Counted from the stretch's first letter, positions 24,904 through 39,449 are shown. The stretch is DNA of 64,000 nucleotides from Echinococcus granulosus (GCF_000524195.1 NW_020170427.1:390627-454626), one strand, 5' to 3'. Numbers and translations: made by a program. Notes: a model not told the origin generated them from the sequence alone.

Positions 24904-27900
24904 GCGTGCTTATGTCGCCTTCTGTGTGATTTACAATTCTCTGAGCACACAAGCACGTCTTTCACTCCCTCTTTACCCTTCATACACAGCGTTATGACGA
25001 CTGCAAATAGTACATACCCCGTTGTACATAGGTTTCATTGAGACGCATCAATTTACTTATTTGCAGTGTATAAATGCTGTCTAGCAAACACGATGCATTC
25101 TCTTGTTTCATATGGGGAAGTAGGGTACTATATTCAATTATTAAATTCCACCCCTACCATTGCCTTCACTGCCACCGAATGAATTGCCTGACCGAATAGT
25201 ACGCAGATCAACAGTTCATAATAAGTAGTGCCTCCTCTCAGAAGTGCCTTGATTAAATGAATTAGTTTTAGCATTTGAGGTAAAACTTCCGCCTTTAGGA
25301 GAACGCTGTTGCAGTTTATGCAGTTCATTTTATTAGTCATCTTAATTCCCAATTCCGAAAGCTTCACTAGGACAAAAGGTGGCTTTTTTCTCCCAAATTC
25401 ATGATGTCCCACCATTTTGGGGTAATTATCATGTTCCTGAATTAAACTCATCTCATGGGAAACAAAAAATATTCATCGTATTTGTGACCCCTTGCATCTC
25501 CTACAAGGGCTTTTGTGTCACGTATGCGTGACACATGAGTCACAAGGGAAAAGCGCCATACTGGATGAGTAAAACGGGATGGAGCAAATGGCATCACAGA
25601 GGAACGAAAACATCTCAACTGTAGTAAACGATTTTTCTCTGCTACTCTGACTGTTAGCAAATGCGCTGGAGCAATACAGAAGCTCTCGGTTTCAACAACA
25701 CGTTGGATGGGAGCCCCTACACATCCCCCAAAAAACGTGGAAAGATGCTTGTTTTGTGCTCATGAGACGTCATTTTAAATCTTGTTAACAGCACAAATAT
25801 ACTTCCAAAATGCACGTTCATACCTTCTGAATGTGTGTGCTTTCGTGTTTTAAGGAGATCAGTTTCATCAGCCACTACCAACAACCAGTAATTATTTGAG
25901 AAGATTGCATCACGGGCTGTCAATACGACTGCACGAGAGCGCATATATACAAACAGTAATGACGGATGCGAATTCGAGCAACTAATCGAGGCGTACGAGG
26001 TGTGCGTGTGTAGTAAACACTTGGAATAACTGCAATTCACCGAACCTCCTGTCAGATCACTGACGCCGCTAGACCAAATTTCAAGAATTAATCGCAGCCT
26101 GTGCAGACGGAGCAGACTTTGAGTGTTTTTTTTTTACAGGACTTACGAGACAGATTTTTTTCTCATTCATTTTGGCTTGGAAGGATCCGCAGCATTGTGA
26201 GGCTTCCATTTTAAGAGATTTCTTTAAATTTTACTTAACCTAGGCTTTGTGCAGCAGGGAATGATAACAAATTTTCTTCTGTAATGCGTTTAAGACAAAA
26301 AAAATAGTTCAAACAATTTTAATTAATCAAGTGGACTGTCGGTTACTAGATGTCGGTATCATTGCGAGAGCATTCCATTCAAAATGCTAATTTTTTGAGG
26401 GAATACCTACCTTCGGAACTGAGTATACAAACTCATGCCTCCAGTTAAAGAAGGTTTTAGCCTAACTCATCTAAACGTACTGCATTATGGTGTCTGGATC
26501 ATTTCTGAAGACGTCCAAAGGTGGACGAGACTGATTGTTGCCTCATTTTAATCTCAGAAAAGAGCTTAAGAATTAATAGCACTTAACACAATTCCCATGC
26601 AGTGCAGTCTTTCCTACATAAAGGAGATAGAGACTGAAAAGGAAAGGCATTGACGGCATGGTAAAGCAATTATCCTAGACCAATACGAGGTATTTGTAAA
26701 CCAACTGAATTTGGGCTAGCAGTCTCGGGAATAGGTGAATTTCATACAAACGGAAGCCCGGTTTACGCTGCTGAGGAGGAGGAGAAGGAGCGGGTAAAAC
26801 AGTGCACCAAGTGTTCATCTTTACGGGCCTGTCACGCATACACACACACAGTGAAAGGTTACATTAACTGCCCATTAACCGCAAAGCCCAGCCTTGCCAA
26901 GCCAGTCCAGCCACCACCACATGTAGCGATGTTGTCCCGCCTAACGGGGAGTGGAGGGTGGGGCAGGGAGGAGAGGAGCCGGATAGCCCCTAGCCTACTA
27001 TACATAAGGCGTAGAGAGGAGGGGGGACCGTGGTGGATTGTGGTTACGGGATGAGCAACTTGTGCTAATGACAACCTGCTTAATGGCTTGGCCGAACTGC
27101 ATGTGCTGCCCGGGGGCCTGCTTGCGGCGGCGAGCAAGTGAGAAAAAGGGCACCACTCCCTGCTGGTTGAGTTTGCGAATGGAAGTACTTCCCATTTCTC
27201 TTAGCCTTGCGTGCGTGTACCCTTTTCATAAATTACTAAATAGCGTCACAGCCAAGTTACTGTTTTAAAGAATGAAAAGCCATATGCTTGTAGTATTAAG
27301 GTTATCTCACAGACTGTCTAAAATCGAGCCATACGGAAGGAGCCAACTAAAAGCGTTCATATGGTCGCATCTTGTAGCCGCATTCGCATACTGTGACTGA
27401 AAGGAGACCGAGAAGGTGGCTGACTTGTTTCAATAGTGGTGCGAGATTTGAGGTAGGTAGCCATTACATCAACACACCTAACTGGAAAGGCACACGTAGA
27501 CGAATGAATGAGGGCAGACTGAAAGAAATGTGCAGGATCATATGTGGTCAACCAGAGGACCAAGCCAGATGTATAGTGATGTAAAGATACTACGAAACAA
27601 GTTTCTAGACAATTTGGATCTTTCCCGTACTCTTTAAAGGCAGATTGTGTACGTAGCTAAGCCTTCTAAAAGCTATGAGTTTGTTAAATAAGTTCAACTG
27701 TCAAAACCCCTATCACTATTCCAATTCCAAATCCATTTCACTCCACAACTATTCTTTAGTTGAGGTAATAAACATCTTGACGTGGCGCATGCCCGGACTA
27801 AAGGATAACTTGGTCTATTAGATTGGAACCAATGCTAGACTTTAGGTAGGGGTTCAACACAGTAAAATGTTAAATTTGGAAGGCACACACTAGTTACTGT

Positions 27901-28307
27901 ATGGGCAAAAGTGACCTAATTTGCCGCCCGACTTTCCCCTTTGCCTTCTCCTCCCCCAGCTAAGGGCTCCTCTCTCGCTCGCACGCACGTACGTGTCACC
28001 CGGTAACAGGGCGGGAGAAAGTTTTGGCGACAACGAGGCACACACACACACACACACACATAATGCAACAACTGTGGGGTTGCCCCAATGTGCCTGTGTC
28101 CCAGTTGCCGATCCAGTCTAAGCCACTCGATGACCGCTTTGGTACAGCTCTCATAGCAGCATCGCATCTATGGCACAGGCGGGATTCCTGTAAATGCAAT
28201 TAGAACTGTCATGTTCGCAACATCAGTCTTAGTCACAAAAGTTTTGACAAAGCATTGGAGATGACTGTGCTTTTAGGCTCAAAAAGCAGACATTTAATTA
28301 GTGGTAT
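24904..28307. other. Intergenic, 3' flank of the zinc-finger gene and a CA microsatellite
   Basis: The beginning is presumably 3' UTR of the plus-strand gene; no polyadenylation signal is clear. Open frames on both strands at 26850-27270 and 27916-28199 overlap GC-rich or CA-repeat sequence and carry no family motif. Confidence 0.35.
28039..28060. repeat. (CA)11 microsatellite
   Basis: Uninterrupted CA dinucleotides, the longest perfect dinucleotide run seen in the window. Confidence 0.95.
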
Positions 28308-28485
28308 TGTAATGCTTTGATTATGCGTTTAATACTTAGGGCTCCACTTTTGTACCTCTGCTGTACGGCATGACCTTTGAGCCATGCGAGTAGCCTTCAC
28401 CCCCAGCACTTCCGTCTTTTCGCAATACATTTTCTGCCGCGGTTTATGCCTTCTTTCGTCTTCAGGGAAGTCTTGGGGCGCCACA
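28308..28485 (+). mobile_element. Family A solo LTR
   Basis: It starts tgtaatgctttgatt and ends gggcgccaca. The middle has gagccatgcgagtag, the 3' half ttatgccttctttcgtcttcagggaagtcttgggg. The flanks gtat and gcat look like a 4-bp target duplication with one mismatch. No interior follows, as expected after LTR-LTR recombination. Confidence 0.75.
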
Positions 28486-29329
28486 GCATAGTTCCAGGGC
28501 GTTCAAATCAGACCGAGGTATGGCACTGTGACGGGACTATGCGCAGGAAGTTCATCCCCATTATCGATGGTTGGTGCACGTTTTGTCGGCCAGTCAAGGC
28601 ACTGTAAGACCACAATAATTCATCCACCCAAATGCGGAAACTTGTAACCACATCAAATTCAGCAATAAGGAAGAGCTAGCTGGCTGGCCTTTTTCACTGT
28701 TCTGTCACCCTCATTGGTTGTCAAAATGGATACAGTGTAGCCGCAGATTGTGGCGTGGCTAAACTGGTATCTTGACAGTTGTATTAATATACATGTGGAG
28801 ACGGCTATTGTTCACACCGCGTTGCAGGTTATTGAGGGCATTGAAACGGTACACTGTGCCTCGGGGCGTATACTGTTGATTAGGCATTAGGCCGTGGCTA
28901 AGTTTGTTGACATTTCCAGCACCTTTTAAGTAGGGAAAGTGAAATATTCTGTCCTATAGCCTAAGAAATAAAAATATATGTTGAATAATTTGCTTCTTAC
29001 TTATTACAATAATAAAGAAACCGAAAAAGCACAAATTTGAACCTAGACTTCAAGACTCTGAGGTAATAAAATGCTGGCAAACGGAGCGCGATTTTACGGG
29101 GCGAATTTCAATTCACATTCAGCTGTGTGAAGACTACAAATGGGTGTGTTAATAAAAGAAGTTTTTACTTTCACTTTTTGTTTTGAAATAACATTGGTTG
29201 TGCAAAATACTTTTTGAGCGACTAATAAGTTTGTGCAGTATTCTAGTCGACATTCCATAAGCCTATGGGGCTATCAAATGCATGCATTTGTTCATAAGCC
29301 AGAGTTGTTATGGGATAGTAAGTGTACGT

Positions 29330-30720
29330 CAATCAATCGGTGTGATACTCTCTATCTGTTGGCCTCTCTACCTCTTTCATCTTTCATCGCATTTTGTCCT
29401 GTCAGTTAAACCTGGTTAATGTGATTTCAGCTTGACTGCTTTGCCAATTGGGTTCAATGAGGTTCACCTCCCCTTCAAAGATAAAACAGAAGCTTCTTTC
29501 CCAATTCTATAAATGAATGATAAGTGCTTACAAAAAGTGAAATGAAGGCGAGATGTGGTGATCAGCTACAGCGATACGTACCACCATCCCACAAATTGCT
29601 GAAACAATCGGCTTGATTCCGCTGATTAACCACTCCAGTAGTACAATTATGCTGATCCGTTATGCTCATCAAACGGAAGCCTTCTTTTTATTCTCTTTCT
29701 TATACTTATACTTTTCTTCTGCATAGTAGAGAGCCACTTGTCGCTGTTGACATGTCAAAAAACATTGTGACCATAATTGCAGGTAAAAATACCAAGAGCA
29801 AATTGCAGTCATGCTGAGGTTCTGCAGTGGTGAGGCCAACCACTCGCACTCGCTTCAACCGATGGTAATGGTAACTGGTAGTGATGGAGACCGCCGCCCA
29901 AATACATTCCACAGCACCCATTTGCTACTGGGTGCATTGACAAACGGCATACAAAGGATGACAGTCGAGAGACTCTAGAGGCTGTCATTGTGTTGTTCTT
30001 CACTTCTACCACAAACTTTACAGAACGTCGCATCATCCATTCTAGTTTACTAGCTCACCGCCTAAGTAACTTGTGGTGGGAGGTATCCTCTATTTCACGA
30101 GGCATTATGAGGTCGTTAAGCGAACGATCATACCAAACGTTTCGCCACCCACCTCACAGTTCTAGCGCATGAGGCACTTCATCTGCCCCTGTGTCCGCCC
30201 GTCTGTCCGTACATGGAGGACTATGCATGCTTTGTGCGTGGTGAACTGCGTACGCAATTATTCACATTGACTGGTTGCGTTGCTAAAGACCAAAAAACAA
30301 TCACTATATGAAATACAACTGAAATAGGTGCAAGAACATGCTCCCCCTCCTCCTCCAATTCTTCTTCTTCTTATTCTTCTTCAATTTCTTGATTGACTAC
30401 TGGGGCCAGTCATTCAGTCATCGAGAGGGGGTCATACTCTTGTTCTTATGCTCATTTTTGCAAGACAAGACAGGACAGTGGGGAAGAAAACAGTGTAATA
30501 TCTTAAATTTCATATCATTACAAGTAGTAGATGTGGAAATATAGATGATGTAGCATGAGGTTAGGTTAGGGTAAGATAGGGAAGAAGGAGAAAAGAAAGG
30601 AAGAAAAAAGATACTGTTCATCCCTTTTATCTCCTCATCTTCCTCCTCAGCCTTCGGATTCCCACTTCCGTTTCTTCAGATGTTGATGCTCAACTTTTCC
30701 GCATTAGGCAGACAGTTATG
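29330..30720. repeat. Family B interspersed repeat, long copy 1
   Basis: It aligns along its length with 42290-43640. Shared blocks: atcggtgt.gtactctc, aggttcacctc, gaatgat(a)agcgcttac, tgtcgctgttgacatgtcaa, gttgttcttcact, caaacaatcac and gttcttatgctcattttgcaagacaagac. Both end in ggcattag-gagacag-like sequence. It includes a TTC-rich tract near 30350-30400. Element class unknown; no shared coding frame was recognised. Confidence 0.65.
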
Positions 30721-32949
30721 CAATTAAGGACCAAGCAAAATAAACAATTGGAAAATGATAGCTAGATGCGTGGATGGATATGGGATGCATTGGGGGATAG
30801 ATGAAGAGATAGGTAAGCGGAAATGATTAGGTCTAGACTGTTTGTTTTAAGAGACAAAATGGATGTTAGAAGTGGAATTGGTAAAGTTATGTGATGTCAG
30901 AAAAGGTGACCATCGCAACGACTAGATGACGTAAGGAAAACCTCTACACTTATTTCCTTTTTACCATAAAGTTATGTACTTATCTGTCATCATACAATCT
31001 CCTGGAAAATATGGCAGAGACCTGTCTTTCAGTTCTTTAAACTTTTATCAACTTGTTACTTTTTTCACTAATTTACGACTATTTTGACATTTAATTTGAC
31101 CTTTAGAGTTAAATAGGTAAAGTAAATTGCAAAATAAAACAAATTCGACCTGGTCCGTAGACATTAAAGGCTGGTACCAGTGAAATGTGAATATGATGCA
31201 CCACGACGACAAGAAACGCTCTCAATACTGGAGAGTTTATCTTTACCAAAAGTTAACATCATGCGGTCACACAGACAGACGGCGCAATAAATGGCTTTCT
31301 GAGGTCCTCTGTTCACACGAGAAGCTAAAGCACTTTGGAGCTTACAAACCCTGACTCAGGAAGTCTAGAAAAAATTGGAGTCCCCCTGGTTGATTCTAAG
31401 TACTTTTCAACTTGGAGCAGCTCCATCCGCCATGCTAGATTGAAAATGTTGGCCAAGATATGTGAGGAACGTTCAAATGGAAGGGAAGTACATAATATTC
31501 GACTCCACCGTGGTGACACTACGCGCGTTAGTAAGCGGCAAGTAGTTCCTTTCACTGATACTCCACGAACATGTCGTGGGCCAATTCAAACAACTATGAT
31601 GGGTGACGAACTAAGTTTATCATAGACAAAGGCGTAAAAACCAAAATCGTGGACATAATGCAACCGTACGGGTCCCTCTGGGTAAAGTACATATCCCAGT
31701 GGTGGTGATTCCTTTCCTAGCATTCACATCTGGACCCCTGGTTCTAGATGTCGTAAAGATTCACACAAGACAACTTTTCCAGAGAACAGTGAATACAACT
31801 ACTCACGAAAATCTTAGTGTCCCTGTATACCAAGACAGTCCTTCAACCGCCTTTCGACAGCTGGATTCAAAGGGCATATTACGGCAATTCAGACGGGAGG
31901 CAGAGGGTATCTACGAGATTTGCATTTAAGCATCAAGGATGAAATTATAGGTTAGTTCTGCCGAAACGTTACAGGTACTAGAAAAACTCTGGAGTGAGGG
32001 CTCATGAGAACTTGTCAAAAAGATCGGCTTAGTTTTCCACTTCAAGGCTATTCTTTCTGTTTGTTATAAGGCCAAAAGCCTTGTTTTTCTATGAACTTGG
32101 GGTCTGATGAGTAATCGTACAGCTCTTTAAAACAGGAACATTCATGGCAGCAAGAATGTCTTTATTCTCGTTTTGACAGGTCCACAAATTCCTGAATTTC
32201 ACTCAGAAAAATCCCGTAAGTAATCCTTTCTCAGTTAAAGTAATCATCGAGAGGTTACTTGATTTCGGCCAACATCAAATTCACTTAAATGCGTTGATGG
32301 CCGCAGAGGTAGCGACAGTGTTTGATAATCTACCATAGGCTTTTATCATGGGTGGCTGAATGATGAAAAAACAGTAGTGGCGGCTGTACTTTGGGAGAAA
32401 ATGGCCTGCATGAGAGAAGCGGAGAAAGACAGACTCTAAAGAGAGTTTTTAGAGGTAAAGTTTGTGAAAATTTGAGCCATCGGGGTGGAGGCGATGGGTG
32501 TTGAATAAGTGATACGAAAATGAGAGAGTTGTCACCTCAAGAGTGTAACGCTCATCATCATCATCCTTATAAAGGAGGCTCATTCTGCAGGTGATTAGAA
32601 AGGAGGTCCAGATTGTGAGGCCTTAATGAATAGGGACGAGTGATGGGCACAAGGCTCGGATGATACAGAAAAGAAGGGAGTGAAAGGGACTGGGAGAATG
32701 GTGAGAAAAAGCATATATTCTTGATTGACAGCGGGGCTCACTAGCGTTCTACCAAGCTAGAACATTACCTCACTTCAGATCTCTGAGGATAAGCTTTCCC
32801 ATTTTAAACTCAGTCATTACAATTTTACTACTTAACCTAAACTAGCTCTGTCAACATAGTATTTGCAACATTTTAAAATAACACGCTTTAAAATTTTGTA
32901 ATTGGTCAGATGCATTTGCTTGAGTCCCTTTTAAAGTAATTTTGTTTAC
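30721..32949. other. Intergenic, nothing recognised
   Basis: Open frames at 31335-31625 and 31699-31929 have no recognisable domain. The remainder is AT-rich. Confidence 0.35.
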
Positions 32950-33975
32950 TGTCTAGACTGCCTTGAAGTGGAGAGAAGACTTTGTACTAAGAATATGCAT
33001 CGAGGCCGTACAGAAGGGCGAGGGACCTACTGAAATGGCTTGGAGGCCATGCCACCCAGCGGATGCACAATGGTGGAGCACTAAGTGTCCGTAAAATCTA
33101 AATGAATAGGTGAGCAGAGCATCGTCCCTGAAGCACCCCATAGTCGACCTCCAGCGTTCAACATTACAACGTGGTCGGTACTGTAAGAAAAACACCTACA
33201 ATCCAACCGCATAGGTCATTGAATTGGTGTGCAGCTTAGAAGAAATAGGAATGCAATGTTACTGATGCCTCTTGGCAATTTCACTTGATCTGGATTTTTG
33301 TCCTGTTTGGGAATTGTGTTAGGGGAGAAGAGTTGTGCGAGCCAACACGTATGTCTATCGCTACTCTTAGGAATGTTTCCCTGGGAGTGAAGTCATTTAA
33401 TAATGGACGGCATTTAAAATAGTGTCTTGGAGATGAGTTTTCGCGTCTGTTTCTCCTTGCCACTTTGTTCCCACTTCAGTTCTGCGAGGACAAATCCATC
33501 CTTCCATTTAAATTCAATCCAGCTAGTAGAGAGGTGGAGAAGGTATCGCGTATTCAATTATTTGACACCTTCATATTGAGTGCAGTAAATATTTCTGTAA
33601 CGAACTTCTTAGATGTCGCACAGCTGGTGTCGCTTTGGCTGTTAATAGCATTCCTGTAGAACATGAGAATGAGATACTTGTAGGAAGACATCATCCTCAA
33701 CCCTCTGTTAGGGGGTCGTCACAGATTCTCCCATCCTCAGCATATGCCCTTCTTTCATCACAATTAAGTTTAGCATTAGGGATTGAAAATCATCTCGAGA
33801 CTTCCCTAAAGAAGAAAAAGGCTGTAATACGACAACAGAATAGGTATTGCCGACGTACAAGACTGAGAGACTACCAGCTTGTCCCCAAAGCCAGGTCGAT
33901 GGGTGGAAGTACAATGGCCGTGCCTTTCAGTGCCCGCCCACCAAAGTAAGATGTTACACAATCAAAGCATTTTCG
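32950..33975 (-). mobile_element. Family A LTR element, reverse-orientation copy
   Basis: On the minus strand the 5' LTR is about 33975-33793 and the 3' LTR 33140-32950. The 3' LTR is preceded by a degenerate purine tract, read as ggaggtcgacta before TG. The interior carries the conserved ggataccttctccacctc and cagatccag-type blocks of the family. The LTRs are diverged, indicating age. Open frames inside (for example 33635-33949) are not conserved between copies. Confidence 0.75.
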
Positions 33976-35099
33976 AATTCACATATCTCACAGTTTATCT
34001 TGTTTACTCTCGGTGTTCTGATTATTAACGAGGCGTCTCTAAGTCTTAGATCAGGTATGCTATTATCTTTTGAATGTTTTACCGATGTGGGAATGATGCA
34101 GCTTAAACATCTAGGAAAAATAACTAAAGGTGTCTTTGACTGACACAGGGTGCCAGTTAGGCGCGACATACTTTGCTCCGAAGGTTATGAAGAGATGGTA
34201 CTTCAACAAATGACAATAAGTTGAAGACAGTGGATAACCATGGATTCGCCATATTCACTACTCCAACTCTACTAGATAAATTAAAACAGTAAGGTAAAAT
34301 AAGGGGTAAAGTCGGTCTCGCTAAGTGGTCGGAAGCCAAATCGTCTAGACGTTGGTTGTTATTGGCTGTCAAGGCATAGAGGCGAGTCATGCTACCAACT
34401 AATGTAAATGGATTCCTTTGGAGACGGATAATAGGCAGAGGCGATTGATATTCAATGAACTATTGAAATTCACTGAGTTTCAAAGCACAACAACATAATT
34501 ACCTCCGATTGGCGACCCACCCCTTAATCAGTACCCCTTGGCAGCTACAGCTGTTGGGATTGACACTTCGAATGATGAGAGTTGATTTGCGCCCACTAAT
34601 CACTTTTATGTACATTGAATGTGGCAATATAGGCTGACTTGGGACTAGGGGGTAATCAATTCTGCTACTCAACTCACCTAATGCTTGACATCTCTTGTTA
34701 ACCACTGGAAATTCATGAAGAAATGAAAGTTACCACAGACTTCATACTTTCTGACTCTCTTTCAGTAAAAGCACCTGGGATTTTTTTGTAAATTAAGATA
34801 GAATGCAAGCAATGAAACAATCGGTGTTGATATTCTTTGCAAGAATACCAGAACCATGAAGCCTGATGATCTTCTGTGCACGTATATCATTTGACCTTTC
34901 GGGAGAAGAACGTCCAACCATCCCTAAAATCTTTTTGGGGAGAACAATTCTTTTCCTATTGTATTTTCTAGTTCAATTTCTCTCCATTGAGCCCCTTTCA
35001 CACCACAAAAAGTTAGGTGAATTGGTGGATGGGATTCCCGCTTGTCTGTTTTGCGTTTTAACCCACCCTCTAAGCTAAAGTAAATACCTTTTCTCCATC

Positions 35100-36120
35100 T
35101 TCCATTCTCCTGCTCTTTCTTATTCACATTCTTCTATTATCCAACGAAGAGGCACTTGCTTCCATTGCCAATGTCAATACTATGGTGACTATGAGTGGAG
35201 GTCAAGGTGTCAACAACTTTAAGCAGTATTGAAGGTAGTGAGTGATAAAACCAGGCCGTTTGTGTTCACCACAATGGGATCGGCTCCCACACAGCATTGG
35301 CTGGCAGAAGACAGACTACAAATTTCAAGGACTGTCATCTTGTTGTTCTTCACTTCTTTTACGACTTGCATATACCTCCCCACTTACATCGTTTGCTGGC
35401 TGGCTGGCCTGTTATGAGGAATAGCCTTTGCACTGCGACGACCGTAAAGTGAACGCAATATCATCATTCATCTTCAAATAATTTAAATCTTACTCTTCAA
35501 AGATTTGTATCGTTTCATCTATCATCAGGAAGCCATGGATGCTCTGTGACTGGTCGATTTCGGGAATCTCTTCACTGGATAAGACATCTCTGGTGCGTAC
35601 AAGACCAACCTCGTTCTCTCTTTCTTTTTCAGCCAGAAAGAGCCAGCACTGGTCAATCAGTGGAAAAAGAGTTTCAATATTATTTTAAATATTATTTTTA
35701 CTATTATTCTTACTCGTAAAAGGTAATAAAAACACAACACCTCATACCTCACACTCGCATTTAGCGTGTTGTCTCATTTTGAATAAGAAGAGCCCGGGAA
35801 GAAGGATGAAAGGGAAGAAAGGAGGAAGAGAGGCATTGCATATCCTTTCCATCTCCTCCTCTCCTTAATTCTTCTTTTCCTCTTCTTCACTTTCTTCACA
35901 ATCATGCGGGACTAATTGGTCAACAAGTGGGAAGAGAGTCCTACCCTTATGCTCATTCTTGTAAGGTAGGGCAAGGCACAAATTGACGAAAGCAGAACAA
36001 AATAGTAGTGCCAAATAAGGTTGGAGTTAGGGCTATGAAGAGAAGGGGCGAAGAGACGATACGTTCCTTTCCTTTTATCTCCCGGTTCTACAATTTCTCT
36101 GCCTACTGCAGTAGTTAGTA
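35100..36120. repeat. Family B interspersed repeat, rearranged copy
   Basis: Parts match the long copies: ttgccaatgtcaatac...ggaggtcaaggtgtcaa, cttgttgttcttcacttc and, nearer the end, cttatgctcattcttgtaagg with purine-rich sequence. The block around actggtcaatcagtgg is present twice (about 35650 and 35915), suggesting internal duplication or two overlapping insertions. Confidence 0.5.
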
Positions 36121-36954
36121 ATTTTTTAGACTAACCAGTAATGTGAAACGAAATTCCATTTACTATTGTCGAAATGAAATTGGAACATCTCAACACCTCA
36201 GGTGCCGTATCAGCAAGACAAGTAGCTCATTCATCAGGCAAATTATTTTCTTTCTAAGGCCGTCAGTAGCACTAGAAAAGGTGGAATGTAACACACTGAG
36301 GTACTGCAACCAAGGTGATAAATAGAACTTGACCATCTCTAAGTCTTCCATTTGGGTCATTAGGCGACGAAATCCGTGGTAGTTACCTCTGAACCACTCA
36401 CACTCACTCCATCTCTCACTCACTGCGGCACAGGGTGGGAAGGCGCACCAAACAGTTGTTGCTGGTCTGTTGCCAGGTCTCGCCACTCACTTGCAGGAAG
36501 GAAGGAAGGAAAGAGAGGGGGTCAGCGATTGACGGCAGTAAAACAGAACAATGCTTTCACTTCTCGCTATTGTTCGTGTGTGTGTAAACCAGCCTCACGT
36601 TGTTGGAGTCGTGAGAAGAGGCAAAGTGTTAGCAGTAGTAGTGGTGGTGGGGGCGGAGGGGTGTGTGATCCTTTACTTGTCGCTAGAGAGAAATCTATCA
36701 ACACCTGATGTTTCTTGGAGGAATTAATTAAAAGGGGACAAAAAGAAAAACTATTGTTTTATACTACTTCATCACACTCTTAAACATTGGCTTTGCTCCT
36801 TGTAATTAGGATTTAGTGTCCAAATTCTTCTGAAAGTTAATTATCGGCGCAACTTGTTTTAAGTGAGCAGTTTTGCGACTTGTAAAGTGAGTATTCAATC
36901 ATCAGCACACTTGAGCCCAACCATTAAATCTTGCTTATGTGGCGTTTGGCGTAG

Positions 36955-37145
36955 TGTGTCCATTTGGTTAACTCTTCGGTTTTGTTGCGTTGAAACTTGA
37001 AGCTCCGCTTTTGTAGGTCCACTGGGTGGCACAGCCTCCAGGGCCGAGACTGTAACACCCTCCAATCCGTCCTTATGTCGGTAACACACATTCTACCCTA
37101 GTAATACGTCCTCTTTTGACTTATGAGATGACTTAGAGTGCTACA
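36955..37145 (+). mobile_element. Family A solo LTR
   Basis: It runs from tgtgtccatttggttaac to gacttagagtgctaca. The central part, ccactgggtggcacagcctccagggcc, and the end, cggtaacacacattctaccctagtaatacg, match the LTR. No interior is attached and no target duplication is clear. Confidence 0.65.
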
Positions 37146-37574
37146 AATCACGTAAATTCACTGGCTAATGCCACCTTTATTTACCTCGTTTCTTCATCAA
37201 GTCCGAATGTTCTCATTGCTTGATTAAAATTTTTTGCATTGCTTGCCAGTTTTTTGCGTTCATCCAGTCTCGAATACTGTGGGAAGGGATAGAGACTTTG
37301 AAATGCCATTATGACATGTTTTCACCTGTCATTTGTAATCGTCAATGCATACCCTATGGTCCCATAGCTCACATTGACGACGTTGAAGCCTTTAAAGCTC
37401 CCTTTCTCTGACATTTGATAGGTCTGAAATTTGGGTTGATTTTCGTAGTTTAATTTATTAATAAATTTCAGTGTAGGTGATAGAAAACTTCATGTAGAAG
37501 GTTTAATCAAGTGAAATACGCAGCACCAAATTGGCTTTTTAGATATACATTACTTCGTTAAGATCTAGAAAATT

Positions 37575-38583
37575 AAGTATTTTGGTTATTTCCCTGAAGA
37601 GGAAAGAAGTTATAATGCTCGGGCAGAATATGTACTGCTAACATTGGGAAGGGCTAAGGTCACTGATAAGCTCTCTTCGCATCTTAAGCGTCGTCCCCGT
37701 CGTTCTCCTTTGGTCAACCTCCCGAGTCGGACATCACAACGTAATCGGTGGTCTGAGAAAAACACTCAAAATCAGCCTAGTAGTCGTCGAATTTGGGTAC
37801 AATAGAAGATATTTGACTGCCACTTTGCTGATCCTCCTGGATATTCTACTGGATCTGGAGTTTTGCCCTCTACGGAAACTGGATTCTTGGACTGGGAATG
37901 TGCCGACCATCACAAGTGTCCATAGCTAGTCGTAGGAGCACTAGACAAAAAGCGAATTCATATAACAAAGGACGGGGTCGAAGATAGTTGTGTGGGGATA
38001 GGGTTTCGCACCTATTTCTCCTTGCCACGTTGTTTTCACTTCAGAGCTGCCAAGCCATATCTATTTGGTTTCCATCCAGCTAGTGAAGTGGTGGAGAAGG
38101 TATCGCTTGTTTACTTCATGGACATCCTCATACAGGTGCCTTGGGCAGATTCGCAACGTACTTTAGCAGACAATTCATGGCCACGTTTGTGCCACTCGTC
38201 CGAGTTGAGTAAGCATTTGTGCAGAATACAGAACTGGGGCAATTGCCGAGAAAAGGTGTCATTTTAAACCCTTCTGCTGGGCTCTGTCACACATTCGCAG
38301 AGGTTGCAGCATGTGCCCATTTTCGTCACATTAAGTTTAAGTATTTATGAATGAAACTAGGGGTAGTTGTCCTTTAGGATTGAATTTGCTTTCCACTATT
38401 ACCAATGTAGCACCCCGAGGCTTCCTTAAAATCGAAAGATGACATAAAAATGTGTATTTCCAGCGAGCAGAAGGGATGCGGGGTTACTAGCAGAGCCTGA
38501 AGGCCATGCCGCCTAGCTACAATACAAAGGCAAAATTTCAAGTGCTCGCGAAACAGAAAAAAGAGGAAATTTTCATGGTTGCA
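37575..38583 (-). mobile_element. Family A LTR element, reverse-orientation copy with truncated 3' LTR
   Basis: The minus-strand 5' LTR is 38583-38406 (ending CTACA, then ttggtaatagtgg as PBS-like sequence). The interior runs 38405 to about 37671. Only the 3' half of the second LTR remains (about 37670-37575; read on the minus strand, agtacatattctgcccgagc). Interior blocks such as gataccttctccaccacttc match the other copies. Confidence 0.75.
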
Positions 38584-39449
38584 AATTGCTTTACTCTCTC
38601 TAGTCATCACATTAAACCGATAATCTGAGAACAATAGCAAAAATTATTCTTTATATACTCATGAGGACTTAGTTTCGGCTTCTTTGAGGATTACCAGGCC
38701 CTTACCAGTGCGAAGGAAGTTTTAGTGTTTACGCACAGTAGGTCAGTAAATTTATAGGCCTAACTGGATGGCCACATTGGCCAAGACGTTTCCAACATAA
38801 TAAACCCAGTTTTGAGGTCAAAAAGCTTCGATGCGTAGAGTTACAAGCTTATACCAAAGACCGACATCCCACTGAAATGGCATATTTCTACCGCGAGTTT
38901 GGGAATGAACTACGCAAGCCATCTTATGCACTTCATCCGAAACCGTCCAGTTGGAGGCAGCACCTGATTACGATACGCGGAATAGTGCAGGCGTTCAAAT
39001 GGATGCTGTTGGCTTTTACCGCTCAAGTGTTGGGCACTTTACTAGCACCTATCCTACCTACACACACACGTCATACAACAGTGGCGCACATGAGATGCGC
39101 GCGTCAGCAATGCAAGACCTCCTTTTCCCACCCAGTCGCTGAGGTATCAGCGAGGTCGCAAATAAACCCTGACATGGCATCCACGCACACGCCTTCTGTC
39201 ATCAACACACAAACACATCCGCACATCCCCATCACGGCGACTGCACACGTTTCCCCAGGCGTCGTAACTAGGTGGGCACTTAGTCAACCGATTTCGTCTA
39301 TCTCTACTCCGGGGTAAAGATATACTGAGATCAGAAGAAGGCGAGTTAAGTAAAAGTTTCTTGCCTTGCAAACGGTACATCCGTGATCGTCTGTCGGTCA
39401 ATTATCTGAAGCATTGTGGTAAACAATCTGCATTTTCACCATTCCCACC

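Noticed and set aside
30555..30575. Telomere-like ggttaggttaggg
   Set aside because: Only about two units within a purine-rich part of a family B copy; too short for an interstitial telomeric array.
38877..39317. 146-codon plus-strand open frame
   Set aside because: Ser/Thr/His/Pro-rich translation of ACA/CAC-rich DNA with no motif; a minus-strand frame overlaps its end equally well.
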